A DNA stretch of 11,041 nucleotides from JAPEKQ01 sp964487295. GTDB lineage: Bacteria; Joyebacterota; Joyebacteria; Joyebacterales; Joyebacteraceae. Positions 1-6,221 of this stretch are shown here, piece after piece. Positions within the stretch are counted from its first letter, which is position 1, and every line of letters starts with the position of its first letter. Made by a program: the position numbers and the translations under genes. The stretch spans positions 1 through 11,041 of the forward strand of contig CAZAQL010000089.1 in assembly GCA_964487295.1 (NCBI GenBank), written 5' to 3'. The notes below the pieces were generated by a model. That model saw nothing but the letters and a program-made list of their open reading frames with translations, was not told where the DNA came from and did no database searches.

Positions 1-161
1 CTCAGTACATGGTGACGTTCTACACCACCGACAACGGTTGTGGTCCGGGTGTTGCCGGCGGCGCCGGCATCAACCTCGACGACACCTGGTTCGAGGGTGA
101 GACGGGCGGCAGCCCGGTCGAGGAGACCAGCTGGGGTCGTATCAAGAGGATGTACCGCTAG
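1..161 (+). CDS. C-terminal end of an unidentified, probably exported protein (5' truncated by window)
   Basis: The frame whose codons begin at base 3 is open from the left edge to the TAG at 159-161 and gives 52 residues. It reads as an aromatic/Thr-rich beta-type stretch (QYMVTFYTTDNGCGPG), then a Gly-rich turn, then LDDTWFEGETGG, and ends in SWGRIKRMYR. I do not recognise the family. The composition (Thr, Gly, Tyr, a single Cys, alternating hydrophobics) fits the last strands of a secreted beta-sandwich, but that is inference. The terminal Trp-Gly-Arg-Ile-Lys-x-x-Tyr-Arg could be a lineage-specific C-terminal signature. A strong terminator starts 34 bases after the stop, which supports this being a genuine gene end. 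Everything upstream lies outside the window. Confidence 0.6.
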   Translation, partial: QYMVTFYTTDNGCGPGVAGGAGINLDDTWFEGETGGSPVEETSWGRIKRMYR

Positions 162-195
162 ACTCGTATCACGTCCGATTCTGCGGCAGACGACA

Positions 196-230
196 GCCCG
201 CCGGCGCGCGCCGGCGGGCTTCGTCTTGCT
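196..230 (+). terminator. Rho-independent terminator, perfect 24-nt palindrome
   Basis: Bases 196-219 are a perfect self-complementary palindrome (GCCCGCCGGCGC followed by its exact reverse complement). It can form a very GC-rich hairpin and is followed by a T-rich tail (TTCGTCTTGCTT). It sits 34 bases after the stop of the upstream partial gene and is its likely terminator. The loop must open by a few bases, since the palindrome has no spacer. The T tract is interrupted, as is common in GC-rich genomes. Confidence 0.75.
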
Positions 231-316
231 TGTGACGCCCGCCGGCGGGCGTCTTCCTGCGCGTGACGCGGGCGGGCGTCTTCCTGCCTGTGACGCGCTG
301 GCGGGCGTCCACATGC
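231..316 (+). repeat. Three degenerate tandem units, each able to form a GACGC/GCGTC hairpin
   Basis: Three consecutive units of about 27-30 bases occupy 231-260, 261-287 and 288-316. Each has the pattern (C/T)GTGACGC, a GC-rich centre, GGCGGGCGTC, then a short pyrimidine-rich tail ending in TGC. Unit 1 contains a perfect 20-nt palindrome at 234-253. Unit 2 keeps GACGC (265-269) against GCGTC (276-280). Unit 3 keeps GACGC (292-296) against GCGTC (305-309). The GGCGGGC-TTCGTCTTGCT segment of the preceding terminator resembles the same unit, so the terminator may be the first member of the array. No coding frame of credible composition crosses it. Function is unknown; it may be reiterated terminator hairpins or a small REP-like cluster. 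Confidence 0.6.
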
Positions 317-331
317 CTGTCGCGACGCCGC

Positions 332-346
332 CGACCGGCCGGGTCG
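332..346 (+). repeat. Small inverted repeat
   Basis: CGACC at 332-336 and GGTCG at 342-346 flank a 5-base GGCCG loop. It lies between the hairpin units and the promoter of the protease gene. It may be a minor hairpin or simply chance in GC-rich DNA. Confidence 0.25.
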
Positions 347-401
347 AGCGCGCCAGGGGTTCGGGGGTGAAGGGCTGTTGCTGGCCGATTGGACTGTCTT
401 A

Positions 402-410
402 TGCTATAAT
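402..410 (+). promoter_or_regulatory. Extended -10 promoter for the C1 protease gene
   Basis: TGCTATAAT at 402-410 is a perfect TATAAT -10 box with the TG extended -10 element, which stands out sharply in this GC-rich sequence. No good -35 sits at 16-18 bases. TTGCTG (378-383) is 21 bases away and TTGGAC (389-394) only 10, so recognition probably rests on the extended -10. The predicted transcript start is near 416-418, giving a leader of roughly 33 bases before the ATG at 450. Confidence 0.7.
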
Positions 411-439
411 GAACCTGACCAGCAGGATCACCTCACTCT

Positions 440-444
440 GGAGG
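440..444 (+). promoter_or_regulatory. Shine-Dalgarno that fixes the protease start
   Basis: GGAGG at 440-444 is 5 bases upstream of the ATG at 450. It decides between that ATG and the in-frame upstream ATG at 378. The upstream ATG would lie before the promoter's predicted start site and would put a charged, non-signal sequence ahead of the signal peptide. Confidence 0.8.
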
Positions 445-449
445 ACCAC

Positions 450-2975
450 ATGACGACCCCAGGACGCGCGGCCCTGCTCGCCGCGCTCGTGCTTCTCGCC
501 ACGTCCGGCCTGTGCGCCGCGGCGGCGGCCGCGGACGCCCCGCGATCCGACCCGGAGATCGAGACGCTGCAGCAGGAGATCGACGCCAGAGGCTATCACT
601 GGACGGCCAGACGAACGTGGCTGACCGATCTCTCCGAGGAGGAGAGGGCGTCGATGCTCGGTCTCATCGTGCCGGAGGACGTCGCCAGGCGCGACGCGGC
701 GCTCACCGAGGCCGTGCTTCCCTTCCCGGTGCGACGCGACCACCCGGCCGCGTTCGACTGGAGGGACTACGGCGGCGTCTCATCGGTCAAGAACCAGGCC
801 GGTTGCGGAAGCTGCTGGCTCTTCGGCGCCGTGGCGGCGCTCGAGTCGGCCGTGTTGATCAACGAGGGCATCGAGTACGACCTGTGCGAACAGCAGGTGC
901 TCTCGTGCCGGACCCCCGGCTACGGGTGCAGCGGCGGCTTCCCCACGTGGGCCTGGAACTACATCAGGGACAACGGGGCGGCGCTCGAGGAGTGCATGCC
1001 GTACGAGGCCGACGACACCGTGCCCTGCGAGGACGAGTTCTGCCAGAAGTACGCGGCCGTCAACGAGTGGGTGGACATCCCGAACACCGAGGACGCCATC
1101 AAGACCGCGTTGGGCGTCGGACCGGTGACGACCTCGTTCACCGTGTACAACGACTTCTACTCCTACGGCTCGGGCTGCTACGAGAACCCGGGAACGGACC
1201 CGACCAACCACTGCATGCTCATCTGCGGATGGGATGACGACGCGTGCGGCGGGGAGGGGGCCTGGCTCGTCAAGAACAGCTGGGACACCTCGTGGGGAGA
1301 TGACGGCTTCGTCTGGATCAAGTACGGGAGCTGCAACGTCGGCTCGAACGCCCGACTGCTCTACTACTACGAGGGCGACGAGGTCGTCTACCGCAGCCAC
1401 TCCGTCGACGACGGAGCGGGCGGCGACGGCGACGGTCGCCCCGACCCGGGAGAGACCGTCGACATCGACGTCGAGCTCAGAAACGACATCCTTGCGCCCA
1501 ACAGGACCGGGGTCTCCGCCACGCTCTCGACGACGAGTCCCCATGTCACCGTGACACATGCCGGCTCCTTCTACGGCGACATCGACACAGGCGAGTCGAA
1601 GACCGGCGCGACGCCCTTCACGATCATCGTCGACGAGTTCGCTCCGGCCGGCGTTCAGGTCGGGATGCAGCTCGACATCACGGCGAACATGATCTACTCG
1701 TACACCCAGACGTTCACCCTCGTGCTCGGCCCGGTGCCGGTTCTCCTGGTCGACGACGACGGGTCGACGAGCACGCAGACGTACTTCGAGGAGTCGCTGG
1801 ACCGCACCGGGTACGTCTACGATCTGTGGACCGAGGATCTGGACGGAAACGTCACGGCGGCGAAGATGGCCGACTACCCCGTCGTCATCTGGAACGTCGG
1901 GTGGAACGGCAATCTCAACGACGACAACCGCGCGGCCCTGGCGACGCATCTCGACGCCGGGCGTCCGCTCTTCATCTCGGGCGAGGACATCGGCTGGTCG
2001 CTCGACTACTACGGACACATCGACTTCCTGCACGATTACCTGCATGCGGACTACATCGAGGACGACTCCGGGTACCGGAGTCTCGACGGCGTTTCCGGAG
2101 ACCCCATCGGCGACGGGCTCTCGTTCACGCTCAACGGTGAGGACTCGGCGATGAACCAGTTCTATCCGAGCGAGATCGAGCCGCGCGACTCGGCGGTCGG
2201 GATCTTCGAGTACGAGCCGGGCCTCGAGGGCGCCATCCGCATGGACGCCGCTCACAAGCTCGTCTTCTACGCCTTCGGCGTGGAGGGGGTGACCGGTGCG
2301 GCGGTCCGGGACACGATCGTGGCGAGGACGCTCGAGTGGCTGGTCGACACGTGGCCCGACACGGAGCAGCCGGCGGTGGCCGTTCTGACGCCCAACGGGG
2401 GTGAGGAGGTCACGGGTGACGACGACTACGAGGTCACCTGGGACGCGACCGACAACGTGGGCGTGACCTCGATCGACATCCTCCTCTCGCGAGACGGAGG
2501 GGCGACCTTCCCCGAGACCATAGCGACCGGGGAGGCCAACGACGGTTCGTTCCTCTGGGCCGTGCCCGACAGCGCGTGCGAGACGAACCGAATCCGCATC
2601 GTCGCCCGGGACGCCGCCGGCCTCGCGATGTACGACGATTCGGACGCCGTCTTCGTCACGACGACCGGGTCGGGAGTCGACGACTGGCCGACGCCGAAGC
2701 AGCTGGCGCTCTTCCAGAACTCGCCGAACCCGTTCAATCCCGTCACGCGGATCGCCTTCGCGGTGCCGCGCGCGTCACGCGTCGTGCTCGACATCTACGA
2801 CACGGCGGGACGGCGTGTTCGCCGGCTCGTCGACCGGGACGCCACGCCGGACCGGTACGAGGCTGTCTGGGACGGGAAGAACGACGACGGAGCTCCCGTC
2901 GCCTCGGGCATCTACCTCTACAGGCTGATGTCGGACGGTGAGGAGCTGGCGCGCAAGATGGTGTTGCTCAGATAG
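450..2975 (+). CDS. Secreted papain-family (C1) cysteine protease with amidotransferase-like, Ig-like and FlgD-like C-terminal domains
   Basis: The 841-residue product starts with a Sec signal peptide: basic/polar n-region, hydrophobic core about 7-20, then an Ala run with likely cleavage near residue 30. No lipobox is seen. Residues 31-100 are a short propeptide-like region without a clear full I29 pattern. Residues 101-305 are the papain-like domain, with oxyanion Gln116, nucleophile Cys122 (in GCGSCW), GCSGG at 159-163, catalytic His254 and Asn276 (in KNSW). Thirteen cysteines fall in this domain, several matching papain's conserved pairs (C119/C160, C243/C295), which fits an oxidising, exported location. 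Residues 316-425 look like a CARDB-type beta domain. Residues 428-632 look like a class I amidotransferase-type fold. Residues 640-735 are Ig/FN-like. Residues 752-841 are a FlgD-like Ig domain (NSPNPFNP...GIYLYRL), typical of secreted or surface proteins in FCB-type lineages and often treated as a sorting domain. Likely role: extracellular proteolysis. It is monocistronic, with its own promoter and terminator. Confidence 0.93.
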   Translation: MTTPGRAALLAALVLLATSGLCAAAAAADAPRSDPEIETLQQEIDARGYHWTARRTWLTDLSEEERASMLGLIVPEDVARRDAALTEAVLPFPVRRDHPAAFDWRDYGGVSSVKNQAGCGSCWLFGAVAALESAVLINEGIEYDLCEQQVLSCRTPGYGCSGGFPTWAWNYIRDNGAALEECMPYEADDTVPCEDEFCQKYAAVNEWVDIPNTEDAIKTALGVGPVTTSFTVYNDFYSYGSGCYENPGTDPTNHCMLICGWDDDACGGEGAWLVKNSWDTSWGDDGFVWIKYGSCNVGSNARLLYYYEGDEVVYRSHSVDDGAGGDGDGRPDPGETVDIDVELRNDILAPNRTGVSATLSTTSPHVTVTHAGSFYGDIDTGESKTGATPFTIIVDEFAPAGVQVGMQLDITANMIYSYTQTFTLVLGPVPVLLVDDDGSTSTQTYFEESLDRTGYVYDLWTEDLDGNVTAAKMADYPVVIWNVGWNGNLNDDNRAALATHLDAGRPLFISGEDIGWSLDYYGHIDFLHDYLHADYIEDDSGYRSLDGVSGDPIGDGLSFTLNGEDSAMNQFYPSEIEPRDSAVGIFEYEPGLEGAIRMDAAHKLVFYAFGVEGVTGAAVRDTIVARTLEWLVDTWPDTEQPAVAVLTPNGGEEVTGDDDYEVTWDATDNVGVTSIDILLSRDGGATFPETIATGEANDGSFLWAVPDSACETNRIRIVARDAAGLAMYDDSDAVFVTTTGSGVDDWPTPKQLALFQNSPNPFNPVTRIAFAVPRASRVVLDIYDTAGRRVRRLVDRDATPDRYEAVWDGKNDDGAPVASGIYLYRLMSDGEELARKMVLLR

Positions 2976-3008
2976 CGCCCTCGGAGGGCGGAGGACGAAT
3001 GCTCATCG

Positions 3009-3046
3009 CGAGAGGCCCGGGTTCCACCGGGCCTCTCGTCTCTCCT
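3009..3046 (+). terminator. Rho-independent terminator of the C1 protease gene
   Basis: A perfect 12-bp stem, CGAGAGGCCCGG (3009-3020) against CCGGGCCTCTCG (3027-3038), encloses a 6-base loop GTTCCA. It is followed by the pyrimidine tail TCTCTCCT. It begins 33 bases after the protease stop codon. A smaller inverted repeat, CGCCCTC/GAGGGCG (2976-2990), directly follows the stop and may add to termination. Confidence 0.85.
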
Positions 3047-3139
3047 GCCCGGGAGCCCGGCGTTTTCCGGCGGGCGGGCGGGCGAGGGGCCGTTCATCCG
3101 CAGCGTGCTGCCAGACGAGCGGCCAGCCGGCTCGAGCGG
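3047..3139. other. Non-coding spacer between terminator and cassette promoter
   Basis: This GC-rich stretch separates the protease terminator from the cassette promoter. Short open frames on either strand here have arginine/proline-rich shadow composition and no ribosome binding site. I see no RNA gene or binding-site pattern that I would defend. Confidence 0.5.
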
Positions 3140-3169
3140 TTGACGACCGGGCGGCCCGCGCCGTAGGAT
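3140..3169 (+). promoter_or_regulatory. Sigma70-type promoter of the fusion-glycosyltransferase-phosphatase cassette
   Basis: TTGACG (3140-3145) matches the -35 consensus at five of six positions. TAGGAT (3164-3169) matches the -10 box moderately, with an 18-base spacer. The predicted start is near 3176, giving a leader of about 55 bases before the ATG at 3232. It lies downstream of a strong terminator, as expected for an independent transcription unit. No operator-like dyad overlaps it clearly. Confidence 0.55.
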
Positions 3170-3212
3170 AGAAACCCTCATCAGGGACGCTTGCCAAAGG
3201 ACGATCCTGCAA

Positions 3213-3227
3213 CCCTCTGGGGGAGGG
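3213..3227 (+). promoter_or_regulatory. Shine-Dalgarno inside a small hairpin
   Basis: GGGAGG (3221-3226) lies 5 bases before the ATG at 3232 and supports that start. CCCTC (3213-3217) can pair with GAGGG (3223-3227) across a TGGGG loop, partly hiding the ribosome binding site. The stem is only 5 bp, so a regulatory effect is speculative. Confidence 0.45.
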
Positions 3228-3231
3228 CTGG

Positions 3232-6192
3232 ATGAACGCGACGCGCCGCACGAAGGGGCTGATTCTCTGGTTCTTCTTCTTCTCGGGGTTCTCGGGACTC
3301 GTCTACGAGGTCGTCTGGGCGAGACTGCTCGAACGCGTCATGGGGGCCTCTGTCTACTCCATCACGACGGTGCTGACGGTCTACATGGCCGGTCTCGGAC
3401 TCGGCAGCTTCCTCGCCGGCCGTTACATCGACCGACGGGGCGAGCCGCTCAGGCTCTACGGGTTGCTTCAGGCCGGCATCGGCGTGTCGTGCGTCCTCGT
3501 CCCCGCGCTCATCGCGCTTCTGGCGCCCGTCTACCGGAGCGCTTACCAGAGCATCGACGCCGGTTTCCAGACGCTGACGCTTGTCCGCTTCCTGATCTCG
3601 GCGCTCGTGCTGATCGTTCCGACGACCCTCATGGGCGCGACCCTGCCAGTGCTGTCGCGGTATCTGGCGACGAGGCTCGACGATCTGGGTCATACGGTCG
3701 GAGAGCTCTACGCGGTCAACACCTTCGGGGCCGTAGCCGGCTCCTTCCTCGCGGGGTTCGCGCTGATGCCCGCGCTCGGGATCATGGGGGCGATCTACGT
3801 TGCGGCGGGCATCAATGTCGTCATCGCGGCGCTCGTCTTCTCGATGGCACGAGGATCGGGCGGCGGGAGCGCGGCGCGAGCCCCGGTGGCCGAGACTCGC
3901 AACGGCTCTCGGGCGAAGCTCCCGTCATCCGGAGAACAGGGCCCGGCCGTGGTCACGTTCGCGCTCGTGGCCTTTGCCGTCTCCGGTTTCGCCGCGATGG
4001 TCTACCAGGTGGCCTGGATGCGGTCGCTCTCGCTCGTCGTCGGGTCCTCGGTGTACGCGGTCAGCCTGACGTTGACGGCGTACATCCTCGGACTCGCGCT
4101 CGGCGCCTCGATCGCGTCGCGCCACGTGGACCGCTGGAAGCACCTCGTCGGGCGGCTCGGTTTCGTGGAGATCGGCATCGGCCTCGCGGCGCTCGTCGTC
4201 GTTCCCATCTTCGGCAGGCTTCCGCTGACGATGATCGGTGTCGTGGAGCGGTTCGCCGGATCGTTCGGCGCGCTCATGGCCGCGGAGTTCGGTATCATCT
4301 TCCTCGTGATCCTCGTGCCGACCCTTCTGATGGGCGCGGTCTTCCCGCTCGTCGTGCGCATCTGCGCGCGACGGATGGAGGCGGTCGGCCGCTCGGTCGG
4401 GACAGTCTACGCCTCGAACACGGTCGGCGCGATCGCCGGCTCGTTCGTTGGCGGGTTCGTGTTCATCCCGTGGCTGGGAATCCAGGGGGCGATCTCGGTG
4501 GCGGTCGTGACGAGCCTCGTGCTCGGTGCGCTCCTGACGCTCGTTGACAGCTCACTGACGAAGCGCTGGCGGCTCATCCCGCTGTTCATCGTGGCCGCGG
4601 CGGTCCTCGTCGTTCTCCCGCTCATGCCTCGCTGGGATCCCGTGATCATGTCCAGCGGCTCATACCTGTACGCCGACATGTACTCGAGCCAGGCCGAGAA
4701 CGCCGACATCTCGCCCGAGCAGGCCGTCAGGCTCTTCGGCAAGGTGCTCTATCACAAGGAGGGTGTCGCGACCACGGTGACCGTCCGACAGGCTCGGAGC
4801 GACATCTACCTGCAGTCGAACGGGAAGACCGAGGCCTCGACCGGGCCGGACATGCGGACGCAGAAACTGCTGGCCCATGCCCCGATGATGCTGCATCCGG
4901 ATCCGAAGGACGTCCTCGTCATCGGGCTCGCGAGCGGCGTGACCGTCGGGTCGGCGCTGACCTACCCGATCGAACTCGTCGACTGCGTCGAGATCGCGCC
5001 GGCCATGGAGGAGGTGGCGCGCACGTTCTTCGCCGAGGCGAACGGTCACTGCATGGACGATCCGCGCCTGAACATGATCATCGAGGACGGGAGGAACCAC
5101 GTCGAGTTCACGGCGCAGACGTACGACGTGATCATCTCCCAACCGTCGAACCCGTGGATCGTGGGTGTTTCGAACCTCTTCACGCGCGAGTTCTTCCAGA
5201 TGGCGCACGACCGCATGAACGACGGGGGCGTCGTCGGCATGTGGTTCCAGGCGTACAACATGAGTCCGGAGCAGTTCCGCATGATCGCGCGCACGTTCGC
5301 TGAGGTCTTCGAGAGCGCAACGGTGTGGGAGCTCGATCCGGGCGTCGACTACATGCTCGTGGGTGCCGTCGGCGATATCGAACTCAGCTGGGAGCTCCTC
5401 GGCGAGCGCCTCTCGGATCCCTCGATCGGCATCGACCTGGCTTCCATCGGAGTGAGTGGCCCGCTCGACTACACCGGGCTCTACCTTCTCAGTCCCAGGA
5501 CGATCCGTGAGTACGCGGGCGATGCGCCCGTTCATACCGACAACGGACTCCAACTCGAGTTCTCGGCTCCCAAGAACGTGTACCGTCAATCGATGGGGGA
5601 GCAGCTGTCGGCGCTCGACGCGCACCGCGCCTCGCCTCGCGGCATCATCGCCGGTCTCCCGGAGGCTCTGGCGGAGCAGGTCGACGCGAGAGCCCGGGCA
5701 CGCCGACTTCTCGCCCGGGGACTCGCGGCCCAGGAGGCGGGGCGCCGTGACGAGTCGCTCGCGCTCTTCCAGGAGGCCGCTGAGACGAGCCCCGGCGAGC
5801 CGGAGGTGACGGAGGCGCTGAGCAGACTGCTCTGCCAGTACGCCGCCGTCGCGTCGTCGGAGGGAGAGCCGGAGACGGCGTTGGATTACTACCATCGCGC
5901 GGTCGCCGTGGCGCCGGACCTCCCACAGCCCAGATGCCTCCTCGGCGCCGCGTATCTCGGCATGGGCGATTTCGACGAGGCGGAGCAGGAGTTCCGTCGG
6001 ACGCTCGAACTCGACCCCGATTACGCCGAGGCGCATCTGAACATGGCCATCATCAGCGAGCGGCGAGGGGACCGGGAGGCCGAGCTGGAATCTCTGCGGG
6101 CCTACCTCAGAAGCGCGCCCGCGGCCACCAATGTCGACCAGGTCCGGCAGATGATCGAGCGCCTCGAGTCGCGGCTCGGGGCGAGCCGCTGA
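3232..6192 (+). CDS. Fused MFS-like membrane protein / spermidine-synthase-like domain / TPR protein
   Basis: The 986-residue inner-membrane protein has three parts. Residues 10-207 and 240-440 are two homologous hydrophobic halves, each probably about six helices, joined by a polar linker (208-237). They share SGF..xVYxVxWxR, LGxxLGxx...DR, VPTxLMGA and NTxGAxAGSF. One more helix lies at about 449-465. Residues 470-790 are a spermidine-synthase-like Rossmann domain: glycine loop VLVIGLASGV (561-570), acidic residue Glu587 after strand 2, EDG at 618-620, and SQPSNPW at 636-642. Aminopropyltransferases have a catalytic Asp where Gln637 stands, so true polyamine synthesis is doubtful. Residues about 824-970 form about four TPRs (e.g. 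AYLGMGDFDEAEQEFRRTLELDPD) for protein contacts. Database entries of this type are usually called 'fused MFS/spermidine synthase'; the substrate is unknown. It is first in a cassette with a GT-C transferase and a PAP2 phosphatase, suggesting an envelope role. The start is set by GGGAGG five bases upstream. Confidence 0.9.
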   Translation: MNATRRTKGLILWFFFFSGFSGLVYEVVWARLLERVMGASVYSITTVLTVYMAGLGLGSFLAGRYIDRRGEPLRLYGLLQAGIGVSCVLVPALIALLAPVYRSAYQSIDAGFQTLTLVRFLISALVLIVPTTLMGATLPVLSRYLATRLDDLGHTVGELYAVNTFGAVAGSFLAGFALMPALGIMGAIYVAAGINVVIAALVFSMARGSGGGSAARAPVAETRNGSRAKLPSSGEQGPAVVTFALVAFAVSGFAAMVYQVAWMRSLSLVVGSSVYAVSLTLTAYILGLALGASIASRHVDRWKHLVGRLGFVEIGIGLAALVVVPIFGRLPLTMIGVVERFAGSFGALMAAEFGIIFLVILVPTLLMGAVFPLVVRICARRMEAVGRSVGTVYASNTVGAIAGSFVGGFVFIPWLGIQGAISVAVVTSLVLGALLTLVDSSLTKRWRLIPLFIVAAAVLVVLPLMPRWDPVIMSSGSYLYADMYSSQAENADISPEQAVRLFGKVLYHKEGVATTVTVRQARSDIYLQSNGKTEASTGPDMRTQKLLAHAPMMLHPDPKDVLVIGLASGVTVGSALTYPIELVDCVEIAPAMEEVARTFFAEANGHCMDDPRLNMIIEDGRNHVEFTAQTYDVIISQPSNPWIVGVSNLFTREFFQMAHDRMNDGGVVGMWFQAYNMSPEQFRMIARTFAEVFESATVWELDPGVDYMLVGAVGDIELSWELLGERLSDPSIGIDLASIGVSGPLDYTGLYLLSPRTIREYAGDAPVHTDNGLQLEFSAPKNVYRQSMGEQLSALDAHRASPRGIIAGLPEALAEQVDARARARRLLARGLAAQEAGRRDESLALFQEAAETSPGEPEVTEALSRLLCQYAAVASSEGEPETALDYYHRAVAVAPDLPQPRCLLGAAYLGMGDFDEAEQEFRRTLELDPDYAEAHLNMAIISERRGDREAELESLRAYLRSAPAATNVDQVRQMIERLESRLGASR

Positions 6193-6207
6193 CGACACCG
6201 GACGTCG

Positions 6208-6213
6208 AAGGAG
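6208..6213 (+). promoter_or_regulatory. Strong Shine-Dalgarno with no ATG, GTG or TTG at the expected place
   Basis: AAGGAG lies 16 bases after the stop of the fusion gene, just where the next gene should start. At 8 bases' spacing, in frame with the glycosyltransferase, stands ATC (6222-6224), one base away from ATG. There is no ATG, GTG or TTG in that frame from the fusion gene's stop until 6306. This site is the main argument for placing the start near 6222. Confidence 0.5.
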
Positions 6214-6221
6214 AGCCCGCT

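Noticed and set aside
231..316. CRISPR array
   Set aside because: The units adjoin without unique spacers, are degenerate and number only three; they are hairpin repeats, not repeat-spacer structure.
378..449. Upstream in-frame ATG at 378 as the protease start
   Set aside because: It precedes the predicted transcript start near 417 and lacks a ribosome binding site, and it would bury the signal peptide behind 24 polar residues. The ATG at 450 has GGAGG at 5 bases and opens directly into a signal peptide.
40..453. Plus-strand open frame of 137 residues across the left intergenic region
   Set aside because: It is Arg/Ala/Pro-rich and overlaps the real end of the upstream gene, the terminator and the hairpin repeats. 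This is typical of chance frames in GC-rich DNA.
450..540. Lipoprotein signal (Cys22) in the protease
   Set aside because: The residues before Cys22 are Ser-Gly-Leu, which do not fit a lipobox, and the following Ala run fits signal peptidase I cleavage.
780..2255. Long antisense frame (491 residues) opposite the C1 protease
   Set aside because: Its Val/Arg/Asp-rich product has no recognisable domain. It mirrors the codon bias of the real gene, which carries clear catalytic motifs.
3232..6192. Naming the fusion gene as a polyamine-biosynthetic spermidine synthase
   Set aside because: The catalytic Asp position is Gln, and no polyamine pathway gene lies nearby.
4660..6198. Long antisense frame (512 residues) opposite the fusion gene
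   Set aside because: It has Arg/Glu/His-rich shadow composition, no motifs, and overlaps a well-supported gene.
5934..6221. Glycosyltransferase start at ATG 5934
   Set aside because: It would overlap the fusion gene's TPR region by over 250 bases, and the extra N-terminal residues are Arg/Gly/Pro-rich shadow sequence.
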